64,000 bases of DNA, taken from Aquimarina mytili. Its GTDB lineage: Bacteria; Bacteroidota; Bacteroidia; Flavobacteriales; Flavobacteriaceae. The stretch lies in contig NZ_JAERQJ010000008.1 in assembly GCF_016735115.1 (NCBI RefSeq), positions 186,001 to 250,000 of the forward strand, in the 5' to 3' direction. This document shows positions 18,855 to 26,914 of the stretch, in pieces. The stretch's first letter is position 1, and each line of letters starts with the position of its first letter. The notes beneath the pieces are model-generated. The model was not told the DNA's origin and searched no databases. It saw nothing but the letters and a program-made list of their open reading frames with translations. The position numbers and the translations under genes were made by a program.

Positions 18855-18882
18855 GAAATATACAAATAAAATCACCTAACAA
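18855..18882 (-). promoter_or_regulatory. promoter candidate for the IPExxxVDY-pyk unit
   Basis: On the minus strand TTG, 17 bp and TATATTTC approximate the Bacteroidota TTG-N17-23-TAnnTTTG pattern. It would place transcription start about 20-25 nt before the GTG start and so supports that start. Confidence 0.45.
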
Positions 18883-18996
18883 CTTTAATAAAACCTAAAG
18901 ATATTTCACGAAAACGATTGAGTTAGTATCTTTTAGCTATAAAAATTTATAGTTTTTTATTGAAGTAAATATTTTGAGTCTTTTTGTAGAAAAAAA

Positions 18997-19740
18997 CTAA
19001 TCCTTGGGAGTATTTATTTTGGATTGAAAAGCAAAGTACGCTCTTTTTGAAGCTTTTTCTTCTGCTTTTTTCTTAGAAGTAGCTCTTGCCTTTGCGACTA
19101 CTTTATCGTCTATCCATAATTTTACAGCAAAGTGTTTCATTTCATCTTTACCCGTATCCTCATAGATTTCGTAGTTAAAAACCTTTTTCACTTTTTGACA
19201 CCACTCTATTAGCAAACTTTTGTAGCTAATAACTTGTCCTTCAAGGCTTTCTATATCAACATAAGGATCAATTACAGCTTCGCGAATAAATCGTTCGCAA
19301 TACATAAAACCTCTATCTAGATATATCGCTCCTATTAGTGCTTCAAAAAGGTTTCCATGAATATTAATCCCAAATTGAGATTTAGGGATATTAGTCCTTA
19401 CTAATTCAATTAGTCTGAGGTCTTTGCCAAGCTCATTAAGATGCTTTCTACTCACGACTTTAGCTCTCATCTTGGTCAGATATCCTTCATTTCCTTCTGG
19501 AACTTCTTTAAAAAGATGTGCAGCAATAACACTACTAAGCATGGCATCTCCTAAAAACTCTAACCTTTCATAATTTACTGCATTTCCTTTTTTATCTTTT
19601 AAATTAAGGGATCTGTGCGTAAATGCTTTCTCGTAGGGTTTAATATTTTTAGGCTTGAACCCTAAAATTTTTTGAATTTTAGAAAAAAAATTCCCGTCCT
19701 TTTCAGAGCGGGAATTTAATATGTTTCGAATAACATTCAT
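18997..19740 (-). CDS. rnc: ribonuclease III
   Basis: Cleaves double-stranded RNA in rRNA maturation and mRNA processing. The RNase III domain shows the signature YERLEFLGDAML with the catalytic Glu and Asp, and a second acidic cluster at FEALIGAIYLD; a C-terminal double-stranded RNA-binding domain ends in KKAEEKASKRAYFAF. The ATG at 19738-19740 (MNVIRNILNSRSEKD) overlaps the fabF stop as TAATG and is preferred over a start ten codons earlier inside fabF. It is last in acpP-fabF-rnc. Length is 247 residues. Confidence 0.95.
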   Translation of the reverse strand: MNVIRNILNSRSEKDGNFFSKIQKILGFKPKNIKPYEKAFTHRSLNLKDKKGNAVNYERLEFLGDAMLSSVIAAHLFKEVPEGNEGYLTKMRAKVVSRKHLNELGKDLRLIELVRTNIPKSQFGINIHGNLFEALIGAIYLDRGFMYCERFIREAVIDPYVDIESLEGQVISYKSLLIEWCQKVKKVFNYEIYEDTGKDEMKHFAVKLWIDDKVVAKARATSKKKAEEKASKRAYFAFQSKINTPKD

Positions 19741-20993
19741 TATTCGTCTAATTTTTTGAATAATACACAAGCATTATGACCTCCAAAACCAAAAGTATTA
19801 CTCATTGCATAAGTAATATCGCGCTTTTGAGCTTTATTTAAGGTCAAATTCAACGAAGCATCTATATTTTCATCCACAGTAGTGTGATTGATTGTCGGGG
19901 GCACTGTATTGTGTCGCATAGCTAAGATAGAGGCAATTGCTTCTATCGCACCAGCAGCACCAAGTAAGTGACCTGTCATAGATTTTGTTGAATTAATGTT
20001 GATGTTCGGTGCATGATCTCCAAAAACCTTAGTAATTGCTTTCAATTCTGCTACATCTCCCAAAGGTGTGGAGGTGCCGTGAGTGTTTATAGCGTCTACT
20101 TGTTCTGGTTCTACACCTGCATCTCTTAAACAATTAAGCATTACACGTTCTACACCAATACCATCTGGATGCGGCGCTGTCATATGATATGCATCACTAG
20201 ACATTCCGCCACCAACCACTTCGGCATAGATTTTAGCGCCTCGTGCTTTTGCATGTTCATACTCTTCAAGAATAAGAGCACCACCACCTTCTCCAAGGAC
20301 AAAACCATCTCTGGTAGCATCAAAGGGTCGTGAGGCAGTTTCTGGACTTTCATTTCTTGTAGATAAAGCATGCATGGCATTAAATCCTCCCATACCAGCT
20401 ATAGTTACTGCAGCTTCACTTCCACCAGTTACAATGATATCACAATGTCCTAAACGAATATAGTTTAAAGCATCTATCATTGCATTGGCCGAAGAGGCAC
20501 AAGCAGAAACAGTAGTATAGTTAGGGCCCATAAAACCATTTCGTATAGAAATATGTCCTGGAGCAATATCGGCAATCATTTTTGGGATGAAGAATGGATT
20601 GAAACGCGGGGTTCCATTTCCGTTGGCATAGCCAATTACTTCTTCCTGAAAAGTTTCTAATCCACCAATACCTGCTCCCCAGATTACACCAACTCTAAAT
20701 TTATCAACCTTTTCAAGATCAATTGCAGCATCTTTAATTGCCTCTTCAGAAGAAACAATAGCATACTGCGCAAATTTATCGAGTTTACGTGCTTCTTTTC
20801 TATCAAAATAGTCTGTAGAAATGTAATTCTTGATTTCGCAAGCAAATTTAGTCTTGAAATTCTCAGTATCAAAATAAGTGATAGGAGCGCAACCACTCTT
20901 ACCATTTACTAATCCATTCCAATATTCATCAATATTGTTACCTATAGGCGTTAATGCGCCTAGTCCGGTGACTACAACTCGCTTAAGATTCAT
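19740..20993 (-). CDS. fabF: beta-ketoacyl-ACP synthase II
   Basis: Condenses malonyl-ACP with acyl-ACP in fatty acid elongation. The 417-residue thiolase-fold enzyme has the active-site Cys165 in VSACASSANAM, the first His in NTHGTSTPLGD and the second in STKSMTGHLLGAAGA, which is the complete Cys-His-His triad. The glycine-rich ending NTFGFGGHNACVLF is also canonical. It follows acpP by 17 bp and overlaps rnc. Confidence 0.97.
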   Translation of the reverse strand: MNLKRVVVTGLGALTPIGNNIDEYWNGLVNGKSGCAPITYFDTENFKTKFACEIKNYISTDYFDRKEARKLDKFAQYAIVSSEEAIKDAAIDLEKVDKFRVGVIWGAGIGGLETFQEEVIGYANGNGTPRFNPFFIPKMIADIAPGHISIRNGFMGPNYTTVSACASSANAMIDALNYIRLGHCDIIVTGGSEAAVTIAGMGGFNAMHALSTRNESPETASRPFDATRDGFVLGEGGGALILEEYEHAKARGAKIYAEVVGGGMSSDAYHMTAPHPDGIGVERVMLNCLRDAGVEPEQVDAINTHGTSTPLGDVAELKAITKVFGDHAPNININSTKSMTGHLLGAAGAIEAIASILAMRHNTVPPTINHTTVDENIDASLNLTLNKAQKRDITYAMSNTFGFGGHNACVLFKKLDE

Positions 20994-21010
20994 ACTTTGT
21001 TGTGAAGTTA

Positions 21011-21244
21011 TTACTTTGCGTCTTCAATATAAGATATTGCTTGACCAACTGTTGCAATGTTTTCAGCTTGATCATCTGGAATCTGAATATCGAACTCTTT
21101 TTCGAATTCCATAATCAATTCTACGGTGTCTAGCGAATCTGCTCCCAGGTCGTTTGTGAAGCTAGCTTCGTTTACAACCTCGTTTTCGTCTACACCTAAT
21201 TTGTCAACGATTATCGCTTTTACTCTTGATGCAATGTCTGACAT
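21011..21244 (-). CDS. acpP: acyl carrier protein
   Basis: A 77-residue acidic four-helix carrier. The phosphopantetheine attachment Ser37 is in [10 protein letters not shown]. It is first in the operon with fabF and rnc. A TAnnTTTG-type element (TATTTTTG, minus strand, 21276-21283) is 32 bp before the ATG. Confidence 0.97.
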   Translation of the reverse strand: MSDIASRVKAIIVDKLGVDENEVVNEASFTNDLGADSLDTVELIMEFEKEFDIQIPDDQAENIATVGQAISYIEDAK

Positions 21245-21275
21245 AATTTTAAATTTTAATTTTTAATTTAGGAGG

Positions 21276-21283
21276 CAAAAATA
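21276..21283 (-). promoter_or_regulatory. -7 element of the acpP-fabF-rnc promoter
   Basis: TATTTTTG on the minus strand fits TAnnTTTG exactly and lies at a suitable distance before acpP. I see no clear -33 TTTG at the expected spacing. Confidence 0.45.
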
Positions 21284-21427
21284 AAAAACTTTATTTTAAA
21301 ACCCCATAATCCCGTTAAAATGTATTTGTGTTTTTATCAAATATAGGGAAGTATTGGCTTTTTTGCTGCCTAAAATCGAATAATAATTATTTTTTTTGTG
21401 CTCTCTAATTAACAACTCTATTCTATT

Positions 21428-22006
21428 ATGAAGCGTATCATAATTTTTGCTTCCGGCTCTGGTACCAATGCCGAAAATATAATTAAGTACTTCCAAGAAC
21501 GCAAAGTTGCCGAGGTAACACATGTGTTCTCTAACAACCTGCGTGCCAAAGTTTTAAAACGCGCTCACAACCTGAAAGTAAAGGCTTTACACTTTGACAA
21601 AGAGTCATTTTATAAAACCAACGACGTTCTAAATGTCTTAAAAGATGCGCAACCAGATTTAATCGTTCTTGCGGGCTTTTTATGGATCTTCCCAAAAAAA
21701 ATTATTGATGTCTTTCCTAACAAAGTAATAAATATTCATCCGGCATTATTACCAAAATATGGAGGAAAAGGGATGTATGGCCACCATGTTCATGAAGCAG
21801 TCGTGAGAAATAAAGAAAAAGAAAGCGGCATTACTATTCATTATGTAAACGAACATTATGACGAAGGTGCAATTATTTTTCAGGCTAAAACAGCGGTTAC
21901 CAAAGATCATTCTGCAGAAGATGTTGCTAATGCCGTGCATCAATTAGAATATAAACATTTCCCAGTCGTTATAGAAAAGGTATTGGGATTAAGAGATGAG
22001 ATGTGA
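21428..22006 (+). CDS. purN: phosphoribosylglycinamide formyltransferase
   Basis: Transfers the formyl group of 10-formyltetrahydrofolate to GAR in purine synthesis. The 192-residue protein opens with the phosphate-binding loop FASGSGTNAEN and has the catalytic Asn and His in INIHPALLPKYGGKGMYG, and the catalytic Asp in the loop HYDEGAIIFQ. Divergent from acpP. A palindromic intergenic repeat follows at 22036-22137. Confidence 0.95.
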   Translation: MKRIIIFASGSGTNAENIIKYFQERKVAEVTHVFSNNLRAKVLKRAHNLKVKALHFDKESFYKTNDVLNVLKDAQPDLIVLAGFLWIFPKKIIDVFPNKVINIHPALLPKYGGKGMYGHHVHEAVVRNKEKESGITIHYVNEHYDEGAIIFQAKTAVTKDHSAEDVANAVHQLEYKHFPVVIEKVLGLRDEM

Positions 22007-22035
22007 GAATTTGAGACAAGAGTAGGAAAGTTTTT

Positions 22036-22137
22036 GTTAGGGCGTTCGAGCAGGTTATTCGTTATATCTTTTTATTAGATAGGCTTCGAGAACCTTAGCT
22101 TACCTAATAAAAAGGATGCCACTGCTACCCTTAACGC
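22036..22137. repeat. palindromic interspersed element between purN and the RNase H gene
   Basis: About 100 bp with nested inverted repeats: an outer GTTAGGG/CCCTTAAC pair, and an inner stem of ATCTTTTTATTAG (22066-22078) with CTAATAAAAAGGAT (22104-22117). The overall form, a GGGCGTTC start, TATCTTTT arm, AAAAGGATGCC arm and CCTTAACGC end, resembles a family of intergenic palindromic repeats I recall from flavobacterial genomes. It contains no open frame. Function is unknown; it could fold in RNA. Confidence 0.55.
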
Positions 22138-22194
22138 AAAATATAACATCGTAATTTCTATTAACAATCAACCAGAAACAATCAATTAATAAGA

Positions 22195-22830
22195 ATGGCT
22201 AAAAAAGAAAAGTTTTACGTAGTCTGGGAGGGTCACCGACCAGGAATTTATACCAAATGGAATGATTGTAAAGCAGCTGTTAATGGATATACAGGTGCAA
22301 AGTATAAATCTTTTGACTCTTTTGAATTGGCCAAAAAAGCCTATAATGGCGATTATGAAGATTATAAAGGTAAGAGTAAACCAAAAAAAACGCTTACTGC
22401 CGAGCAACTTAAAAAAATTGGTGAGCCTAACCTATATTCAATCGCTGTAGATGCTGCCTCTAGCGGAAATCCTGGAAAAATGGAATATAGAGGCGTTGAC
22501 ACACAAACCGAAAAACAACTTTTTCATCAAGGACCCTTTGCCCAAGGCACAAATAATATTGGAGAGTTTTTAGCATTAGTTCATGGCCTGGCATATCTCA
22601 AAAAGAAAAATAGTGATCGTATTATTTATTCAGACTCTAAAATCGCGATAGGATGGGTAAAACAAAAAACCTGTAAGACCAAACTAAAAAGATCTGCCAA
22701 AAATGCAGCTATGTTCGAATTAGTAGACCGCGCCATAGACTGGCTTAAGACAAATACCTACTCGACCAAAATCGTAAAATGGGAAACCAAAGCCTGGGGA
22801 GAAATACCCGCAGATTTTGGCAGAAAGTAA
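22195..22830 (+). CDS. ribonuclease HI with N-terminal viroplasmin-like domain
   Basis: Degrades the RNA strand of RNA-DNA hybrids. Residues 1-50 form the caulimovirus viroplasmin/RNase H N-terminal hybrid-binding domain (FYVVWEGHRPGIYTKW, then GYTGAKYKSF). Residues 75-211 form the catalytic domain with the acidic residues Asp in AVDAASSGNPG, Glu in NNIGEFLAL, Asp in IYSDSKIAI and a late Asp in EIPADF. The 211-residue, two-domain layout is usual in Bacteroidota. Confidence 0.9.
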   Translation: MAKKEKFYVVWEGHRPGIYTKWNDCKAAVNGYTGAKYKSFDSFELAKKAYNGDYEDYKGKSKPKKTLTAEQLKKIGEPNLYSIAVDAASSGNPGKMEYRGVDTQTEKQLFHQGPFAQGTNNIGEFLALVHGLAYLKKKNSDRIIYSDSKIAIGWVKQKTCKTKLKRSAKNAAMFELVDRAIDWLKTNTYSTKIVKWETKAWGEIPADFGRK

Positions 22831-22841
22831 TTTTTCTTTTC

Positions 22842-22874
22842 AGACCTCTCAGGTTTTGAAAATCAGACAGGTCT
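22842..22874. repeat. imperfect palindrome between the RNase H and PfkB genes
   Basis: A 33-bp imperfect inverted repeat bounded by AGACCT and AGGTCT, with an inner AGGTTTT/AAAATC pair. It starts 12 bp after the RNase H stop. It has no T-run on the plus strand, so it is more like a REP-type palindrome than a terminator. Confidence 0.45.
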
Positions 22875-22890
22875 AGTTAAAAGTAAAACG

Positions 22891-22898
22891 TATATTTG
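22891..22898 (+). promoter_or_regulatory. -7 element of the PfkB-kinase promoter
   Basis: TATATTTG matches TAnnTTTG exactly, 24 bp before the ATG. No clear -33 element was found at the standard spacing. Confidence 0.45.
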
Positions 22899-22921
22899 CA
22901 AAAAAATTATTACGCTATTTT

Positions 22922-23851
22922 ATGAGTAAATTACTTATTGTAGGCACTGTAGCCTTTGATGCTATTGAAACTCCTTTTGGAAAAACAGACAAAATATTAG
23001 GTGGAGCAGCAACTTATATTGGTCTTTCAGCAGCAAATTTTAATATTTCTTCTTCAATTGTTTCTGTAGTAGGAGATGATTTTCCAGAAGATTACCTTAA
23101 AATGCTCCAAGAAAAAAATATTGACACGGCAGCAGTAGAAATTGTAGAAGGAGGGAAAACTTTTTTCTGGAGTGGTAAATATCATAATGACTTAAACTCT
23201 AGAGACACCTTAGATACGCAACTTAATGTATTAGCAAATTTTAATCCTGTGGTTCCTAATGATTATAAAGATGCAGAGATTGTTATGCTTGGTAATCTTC
23301 ATCCTTTAGTACAACTTAGTGTTTTAGAACAAATGTCTACAAAACCTAAATTGGCAATATTGGATACCATGAATTTTTGGATGGAAGATGCTTTTATAGA
23401 AGACCTTCGTAAAGTAATTGCTAAAGTAGATGTAATTACTATTAATGATGAAGAGGCCCGACAATTAAGTGGAGAGTACTCATTAGTAAAAGCAGCTAGA
23501 GCTATTGAAAAAATGGGACCAAAATATGTTGTAATCAAAAAAGGAGAACACGGAGCATTATTGTTTCATAATGGACAAATTTTCTTTGCTCCGGCGTTAC
23601 CATTAGAAGAAGTTTTTGACCCAACAGGTGCAGGAGATACTTTTGCCGGAGGTTTTGCCGGCTATTTGACCAAGACTGGTGATCTTTCTTTTGAGAATAT
23701 GAAAAATGCAATTATTCATGGTTCAAATCTAGCTTCTTTTTGTGTAGAGAAGTTCGGAACAGAACGCATGGAGAATCTCGGCAGGGAAGAAGTACAGAAG
23801 AGGCTTCAACAGTTTAAAGAATTGACACAATTTGAAATAGAATTGTCTTAA
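22922..23851 (+). CDS. PfkB-family carbohydrate/nucleoside kinase
   Basis: A 309-residue ribokinase-fold ATP-dependent kinase. The anion-hole and catalytic-base motif DPTGAGDTFAGGF lies at about residues 234-246; the N-terminal substrate region reads GGAATYIGLSAANF. Adenosine- or ribokinase-like activity is possible; between RNase H and purF, a purine-salvage or nucleoside role is tempting but not shown. It is often seen beside purF in flavobacteria as far as I recall. Confidence 0.85.
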   Translation: MSKLLIVGTVAFDAIETPFGKTDKILGGAATYIGLSAANFNISSSIVSVVGDDFPEDYLKMLQEKNIDTAAVEIVEGGKTFFWSGKYHNDLNSRDTLDTQLNVLANFNPVVPNDYKDAEIVMLGNLHPLVQLSVLEQMSTKPKLAILDTMNFWMEDAFIEDLRKVIAKVDVITINDEEARQLSGEYSLVKAARAIEKMGPKYVVIKKGEHGALLFHNGQIFFAPALPLEEVFDPTGAGDTFAGGFAGYLTKTGDLSFENMKNAIIHGSNLASFCVEKFGTERMENLGREEVQKRLQQFKELTQFEIELS

Positions 23852-23944
23852 TATAAAATCTAGCCTTGAAACATAACGTTTTAGGGCTTTTTTAATTATA
23901 GTTTACCCAACACAACAACACGAACTTAGAATTTTTGGAATACA

Positions 23945-25843
23945 ATGAGTGATGCCTTAAAACATGAATGTGGTATAGCATTTATTAGATTATTAAAACC
24001 ATTAGAGTATTATAAAGAAAAATACGGAAGTGCATTTTATGGAGTAAATAAAATGTATCTAATGATGGAAAAACAACACAATCGCGGGCAAGATGGAGCA
24101 GGTTTTGCCAGCATTAAATTAGACACGCCCCCAGGAGAACGATATATCAGCAGAGTGCGCTCAAGTGACTCGCAACCTATCCAAGATATATTCTCGCAAA
24201 TTAACGACAGAATCAACAAAGAGCTGGTTAATCATCCAGAATATGCTGATGATGTTGATCTTCAGAAAAAAAATATCCCGTATATAGGAGAAGTGCTTCT
24301 TGGCCATGTGCGTTATGGAACATTCGGAAAAAACAGTGTAGAAAGCGTACACCCGTTCTTAAGACAAAACAATTGGATGCATCGTAATCTTATCGTAGCG
24401 GGTAATTTTAATATGACCAACAATGATGTATTATTTGACAATCTTGTACGATTAGGCCAGCATCCAAAAGATAAAGTTGATACAGTTACCGTAATGGAAA
24501 AAATTGGTCATTTCCTAGATTCTGAAGTAGCAAAACTGTATAAAAAACTGAAAAAAGAAGGGTTTAATAAAATTGATGCCTCACCGCAGATTGTTGAACG
24601 GCTTAATGTTGCTAAAATCCTTAGAAAATCATCACGAGACTGGGATGGTGGATATGCAATGGCAGGTATGCTTGGACATGGAGACGCTTTTGTATTGAGA
24701 GACCCAGCAGGAATTAGACCAGCATATTATTATAAAGATGATGAAGTTGTTGTAGTTGCATCAGAAAGACCCGTTATTCAAACCGTGTTTAATGTTCCTT
24801 TTGATGATGTTATCGAGCTGGATCCCGGAAAAGCTATTATCGTAAAAAAGAACGGAGAGACTTCTATAAAGAAAATCATAGAACCCTTAGAGCGAAAAGC
24901 ATGTTCTTTTGAAAGGATATATTTTTCTAGAGGAAGTGATGCAGAAATTTATGAAGAGAGAAAAAATTTAGGTAGATTACTAATGCCACAGGTTTTAGAA
25001 GAAATTAATCGTGATGCCATGAACACCGTTTTTTCTTTTATTCCAAATACTGCAGAAACCTCATTCTATGGTATGGTAGAAGCTGCTCAAGATGAGCTTA
25101 ACAAACAAAAAAATGAAACCATACTTTCTGAAAAAGAAAGCTTAACTGATGAACGTCTTTCAGAAATTCTTTCCTATAGATTAAGAACTGAAAAAATTGC
25201 GATTAAAGATGCAAAGCTACGTACTTTTATTACTGAAGACAGTAGTAGAGATGATTTGGTTGCTCATGTTTATGATGTTACTTATGGGGTGGTAAAACCA
25301 GAAGACAATCTCGTTATTATTGATGATAGTATTGTTAGAGGTACTACCTTAAAAAAGAGTATCATCAAAATGATGGATAGACTTACACCTAAAAAGATTG
25401 TTATTGTGTCTTCAGCTCCACAAATACGATATCCTGATTGTTACGGTATCGATATGGCCCGATTAGAAGGTTTAGTTGCTTTTAAAGCTGCTTTAGAACT
25501 TTTGAAAGAAAACGGAAACTATGATTTGGTTGAGCAGGTTTATGAAAAATGTAAAGCACAAGAGAATATTGCTGATGCCGAAGTACAAAACTTTGTAAAA
25601 GAAATTTATGCCGGCTTTAGCGACCAGGAAATAAGTGATAAAATCGCTGAATTATTAAGTGATAAAACGGTAAAAGCTGAGGTAAAAATTATATATCAAA
25701 CCGTAGAAAACCTACACCAGGCCTGCCCTAAGAACCTTGGAGATTGGTATTTTACAGGGGATTACCCTACTGCTGGAGGAAACAGAGTTGTAAATAAAGC
25801 GTTTATCAACTTCTTTGAAGGTAAAAACGAAAGAGCATACTAA
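23945..25843 (+). CDS. purF: amidophosphoribosyltransferase (long form)
   Basis: Makes phosphoribosylamine from PRPP and glutamine, the first committed step of purine synthesis. The N-terminal glutaminase domain has Cys9 in HECGIAF as likely nucleophile, which implies removal of an eight-residue propeptide; HNRGQDGAGFASIK and HVRYGTFG follow. The C-terminal phosphoribosyltransferase domain carries VIIDDSIVRGTT. At 632 residues it is longer than the approximately 500-residue Gram-negative enzymes; the extra length is an insertion in the glutaminase half and a C-terminal extension, as in other flavobacterial versions. Two hairpins follow the gene. Confidence 0.9.
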   Translation: MSDALKHECGIAFIRLLKPLEYYKEKYGSAFYGVNKMYLMMEKQHNRGQDGAGFASIKLDTPPGERYISRVRSSDSQPIQDIFSQINDRINKELVNHPEYADDVDLQKKNIPYIGEVLLGHVRYGTFGKNSVESVHPFLRQNNWMHRNLIVAGNFNMTNNDVLFDNLVRLGQHPKDKVDTVTVMEKIGHFLDSEVAKLYKKLKKEGFNKIDASPQIVERLNVAKILRKSSRDWDGGYAMAGMLGHGDAFVLRDPAGIRPAYYYKDDEVVVVASERPVIQTVFNVPFDDVIELDPGKAIIVKKNGETSIKKIIEPLERKACSFERIYFSRGSDAEIYEERKNLGRLLMPQVLEEINRDAMNTVFSFIPNTAETSFYGMVEAAQDELNKQKNETILSEKESLTDERLSEILSYRLRTEKIAIKDAKLRTFITEDSSRDDLVAHVYDVTYGVVKPEDNLVIIDDSIVRGTTLKKSIIKMMDRLTPKKIVIVSSAPQIRYPDCYGIDMARLEGLVAFKAALELLKENGNYDLVEQVYEKCKAQENIADAEVQNFVKEIYAGFSDQEISDKIAELLSDKTVKAEVKIIYQTVENLHQACPKNLGDWYFTGDYPTAGGNRVVNKAFINFFEGKNERAY

Positions 25844-25997
25844 AAAAGCGGAAAAATTTTGCTGTTAAAAAAGGTTAATTTGTGTAGTTCAACAATTATT
25901 TTGACCGTTCATCTAAAACATTTTTTCACAATGAAATAACGCTTTATATTAGCAGAGCCATAGCATAAGTAGGTTAAGTTCATGGTAGATTTGGGGC

Positions 25998-26027
25998 AAA
26001 AAAAGGTGGACTTTCCACCTTTTTTTA
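25998..26027 (+). terminator. intrinsic terminator downstream of purF
   Basis: A-run, stem GGTGGA/TCCACC with a three-base loop, then seven T residues. It is 155 bp after purF; the stretch between contains no gene, though a short untranslated RNA ending here is possible. Confidence 0.7.
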
Positions 26028-26056
26028 TTTTTAAAACATTCGTAATATATACATAT

Positions 26057-26088
26057 AAAAAAGAGTCGCTATTTGCGACTCTTTTATT
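26057..26088. terminator. terminator for the superoxide dismutase gene (possibly bidirectional)
   Basis: Stem AAAAGAGTCGC/GCGACTCTTTT with a five-base loop, flanked by A-run and T-run. It lies just past the superoxide dismutase stop on the minus strand. Confidence 0.75.
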
Positions 26089-26113
26089 TTTTTAAGAAAG
26101 TATATTCTATAGC

Positions 26114-26722
26114 TTACTTTCCTTGTGCGTATCGGCTTGATACTTCGTTCCAATCAATTACATTAAAGAAAGCTGCAACATAATCCGGACGACGATTCTG
26201 ATAGTTTAAATAGTACGCGTGCTCCCATACGTCTAACGCTAAAATAGGAGTTCCTCCGCAGCCTGTCTTTGGCATTAGTGGGTTATCTTGGTTGGGTGTA
26301 GAACAAACCTCTACTTTTCCTCCCTGATGCACACACAACCATGCCCATCCAGAACCGAACCTTGTTCCTGCCGCACTAGAGAAAGCTTCTTTAAATGCAT
26401 CAAAAGAACCATAAGCAGCATTAATAGCGTCTCCTAGCTCTCCTGTAGGTTTGCCACCTCCATTAGGAGACATAACCTCCCAAAACAAATTATGATTATA
26501 ATAACCACCTCCATTATTTCTTACGGCCGTATTAGACATATCAAGATTAATAAGAATGTTTTCTATTGTTTTGCCTTCTAGGTCAGTCCCGTTTATAGCC
26601 GCATTTAGTTTATTGGTATAACCAGCATGATGTTTATCATGATGAATTTCCATGGTGCGAGCATCTATATGAGGTTCTAACGCATCAAAAGCGTAGTTTA
26701 ATTTTGGTAATTCGAATGACAT
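26114..26722 (-). CDS. superoxide dismutase, Fe/Mn family
   Basis: Converts superoxide to O2 and H2O2. The 202-residue protein has the expected metal ligands: His27 in [11 protein letters not shown], His in YYNHNLFW, and Asp and His in [19 protein letters not shown]. The GSGWAWL segment is also canonical. Metal choice (Fe, Mn or cambialistic) cannot be settled. The CGGTPI segment between NPLMPKTG and the ligand Asp is a flavobacterial variant. Confidence 0.95.
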   Translation of the reverse strand: MSFELPKLNYAFDALEPHIDARTMEIHHDKHHAGYTNKLNAAINGTDLEGKTIENILINLDMSNTAVRNNGGGYYNHNLFWEVMSPNGGGKPTGELGDAINAAYGSFDAFKEAFSSAAGTRFGSGWAWLCVHQGGKVEVCSTPNQDNPLMPKTGCGGTPILALDVWEHAYYLNYQNRRPDYVAAFFNVIDWNEVSSRYAQGK

Positions 26723-26914
26723 ATGTTACTTTATTTGATTAATAAAAAATGAAAATGACACCAAATTTAACAATTAGAGTGATGAATAAAAATTTATAAT
26801 TGTTATAAATTAATTAAAACAAGATCACTATTGAAATATTCTATTCCCTACCTTATTTATATATACAGGTATCTTAAAAATGCCAGCTTTTAGTATTTTA
26901 GTAAAAAAAAGAAC

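Noticed and set aside
25844..25997. Possible small RNA between purF and the first hairpin
   Set aside because: No clear promoter and no recognisable RNA family; it may simply be the purF 3' untranslated region.
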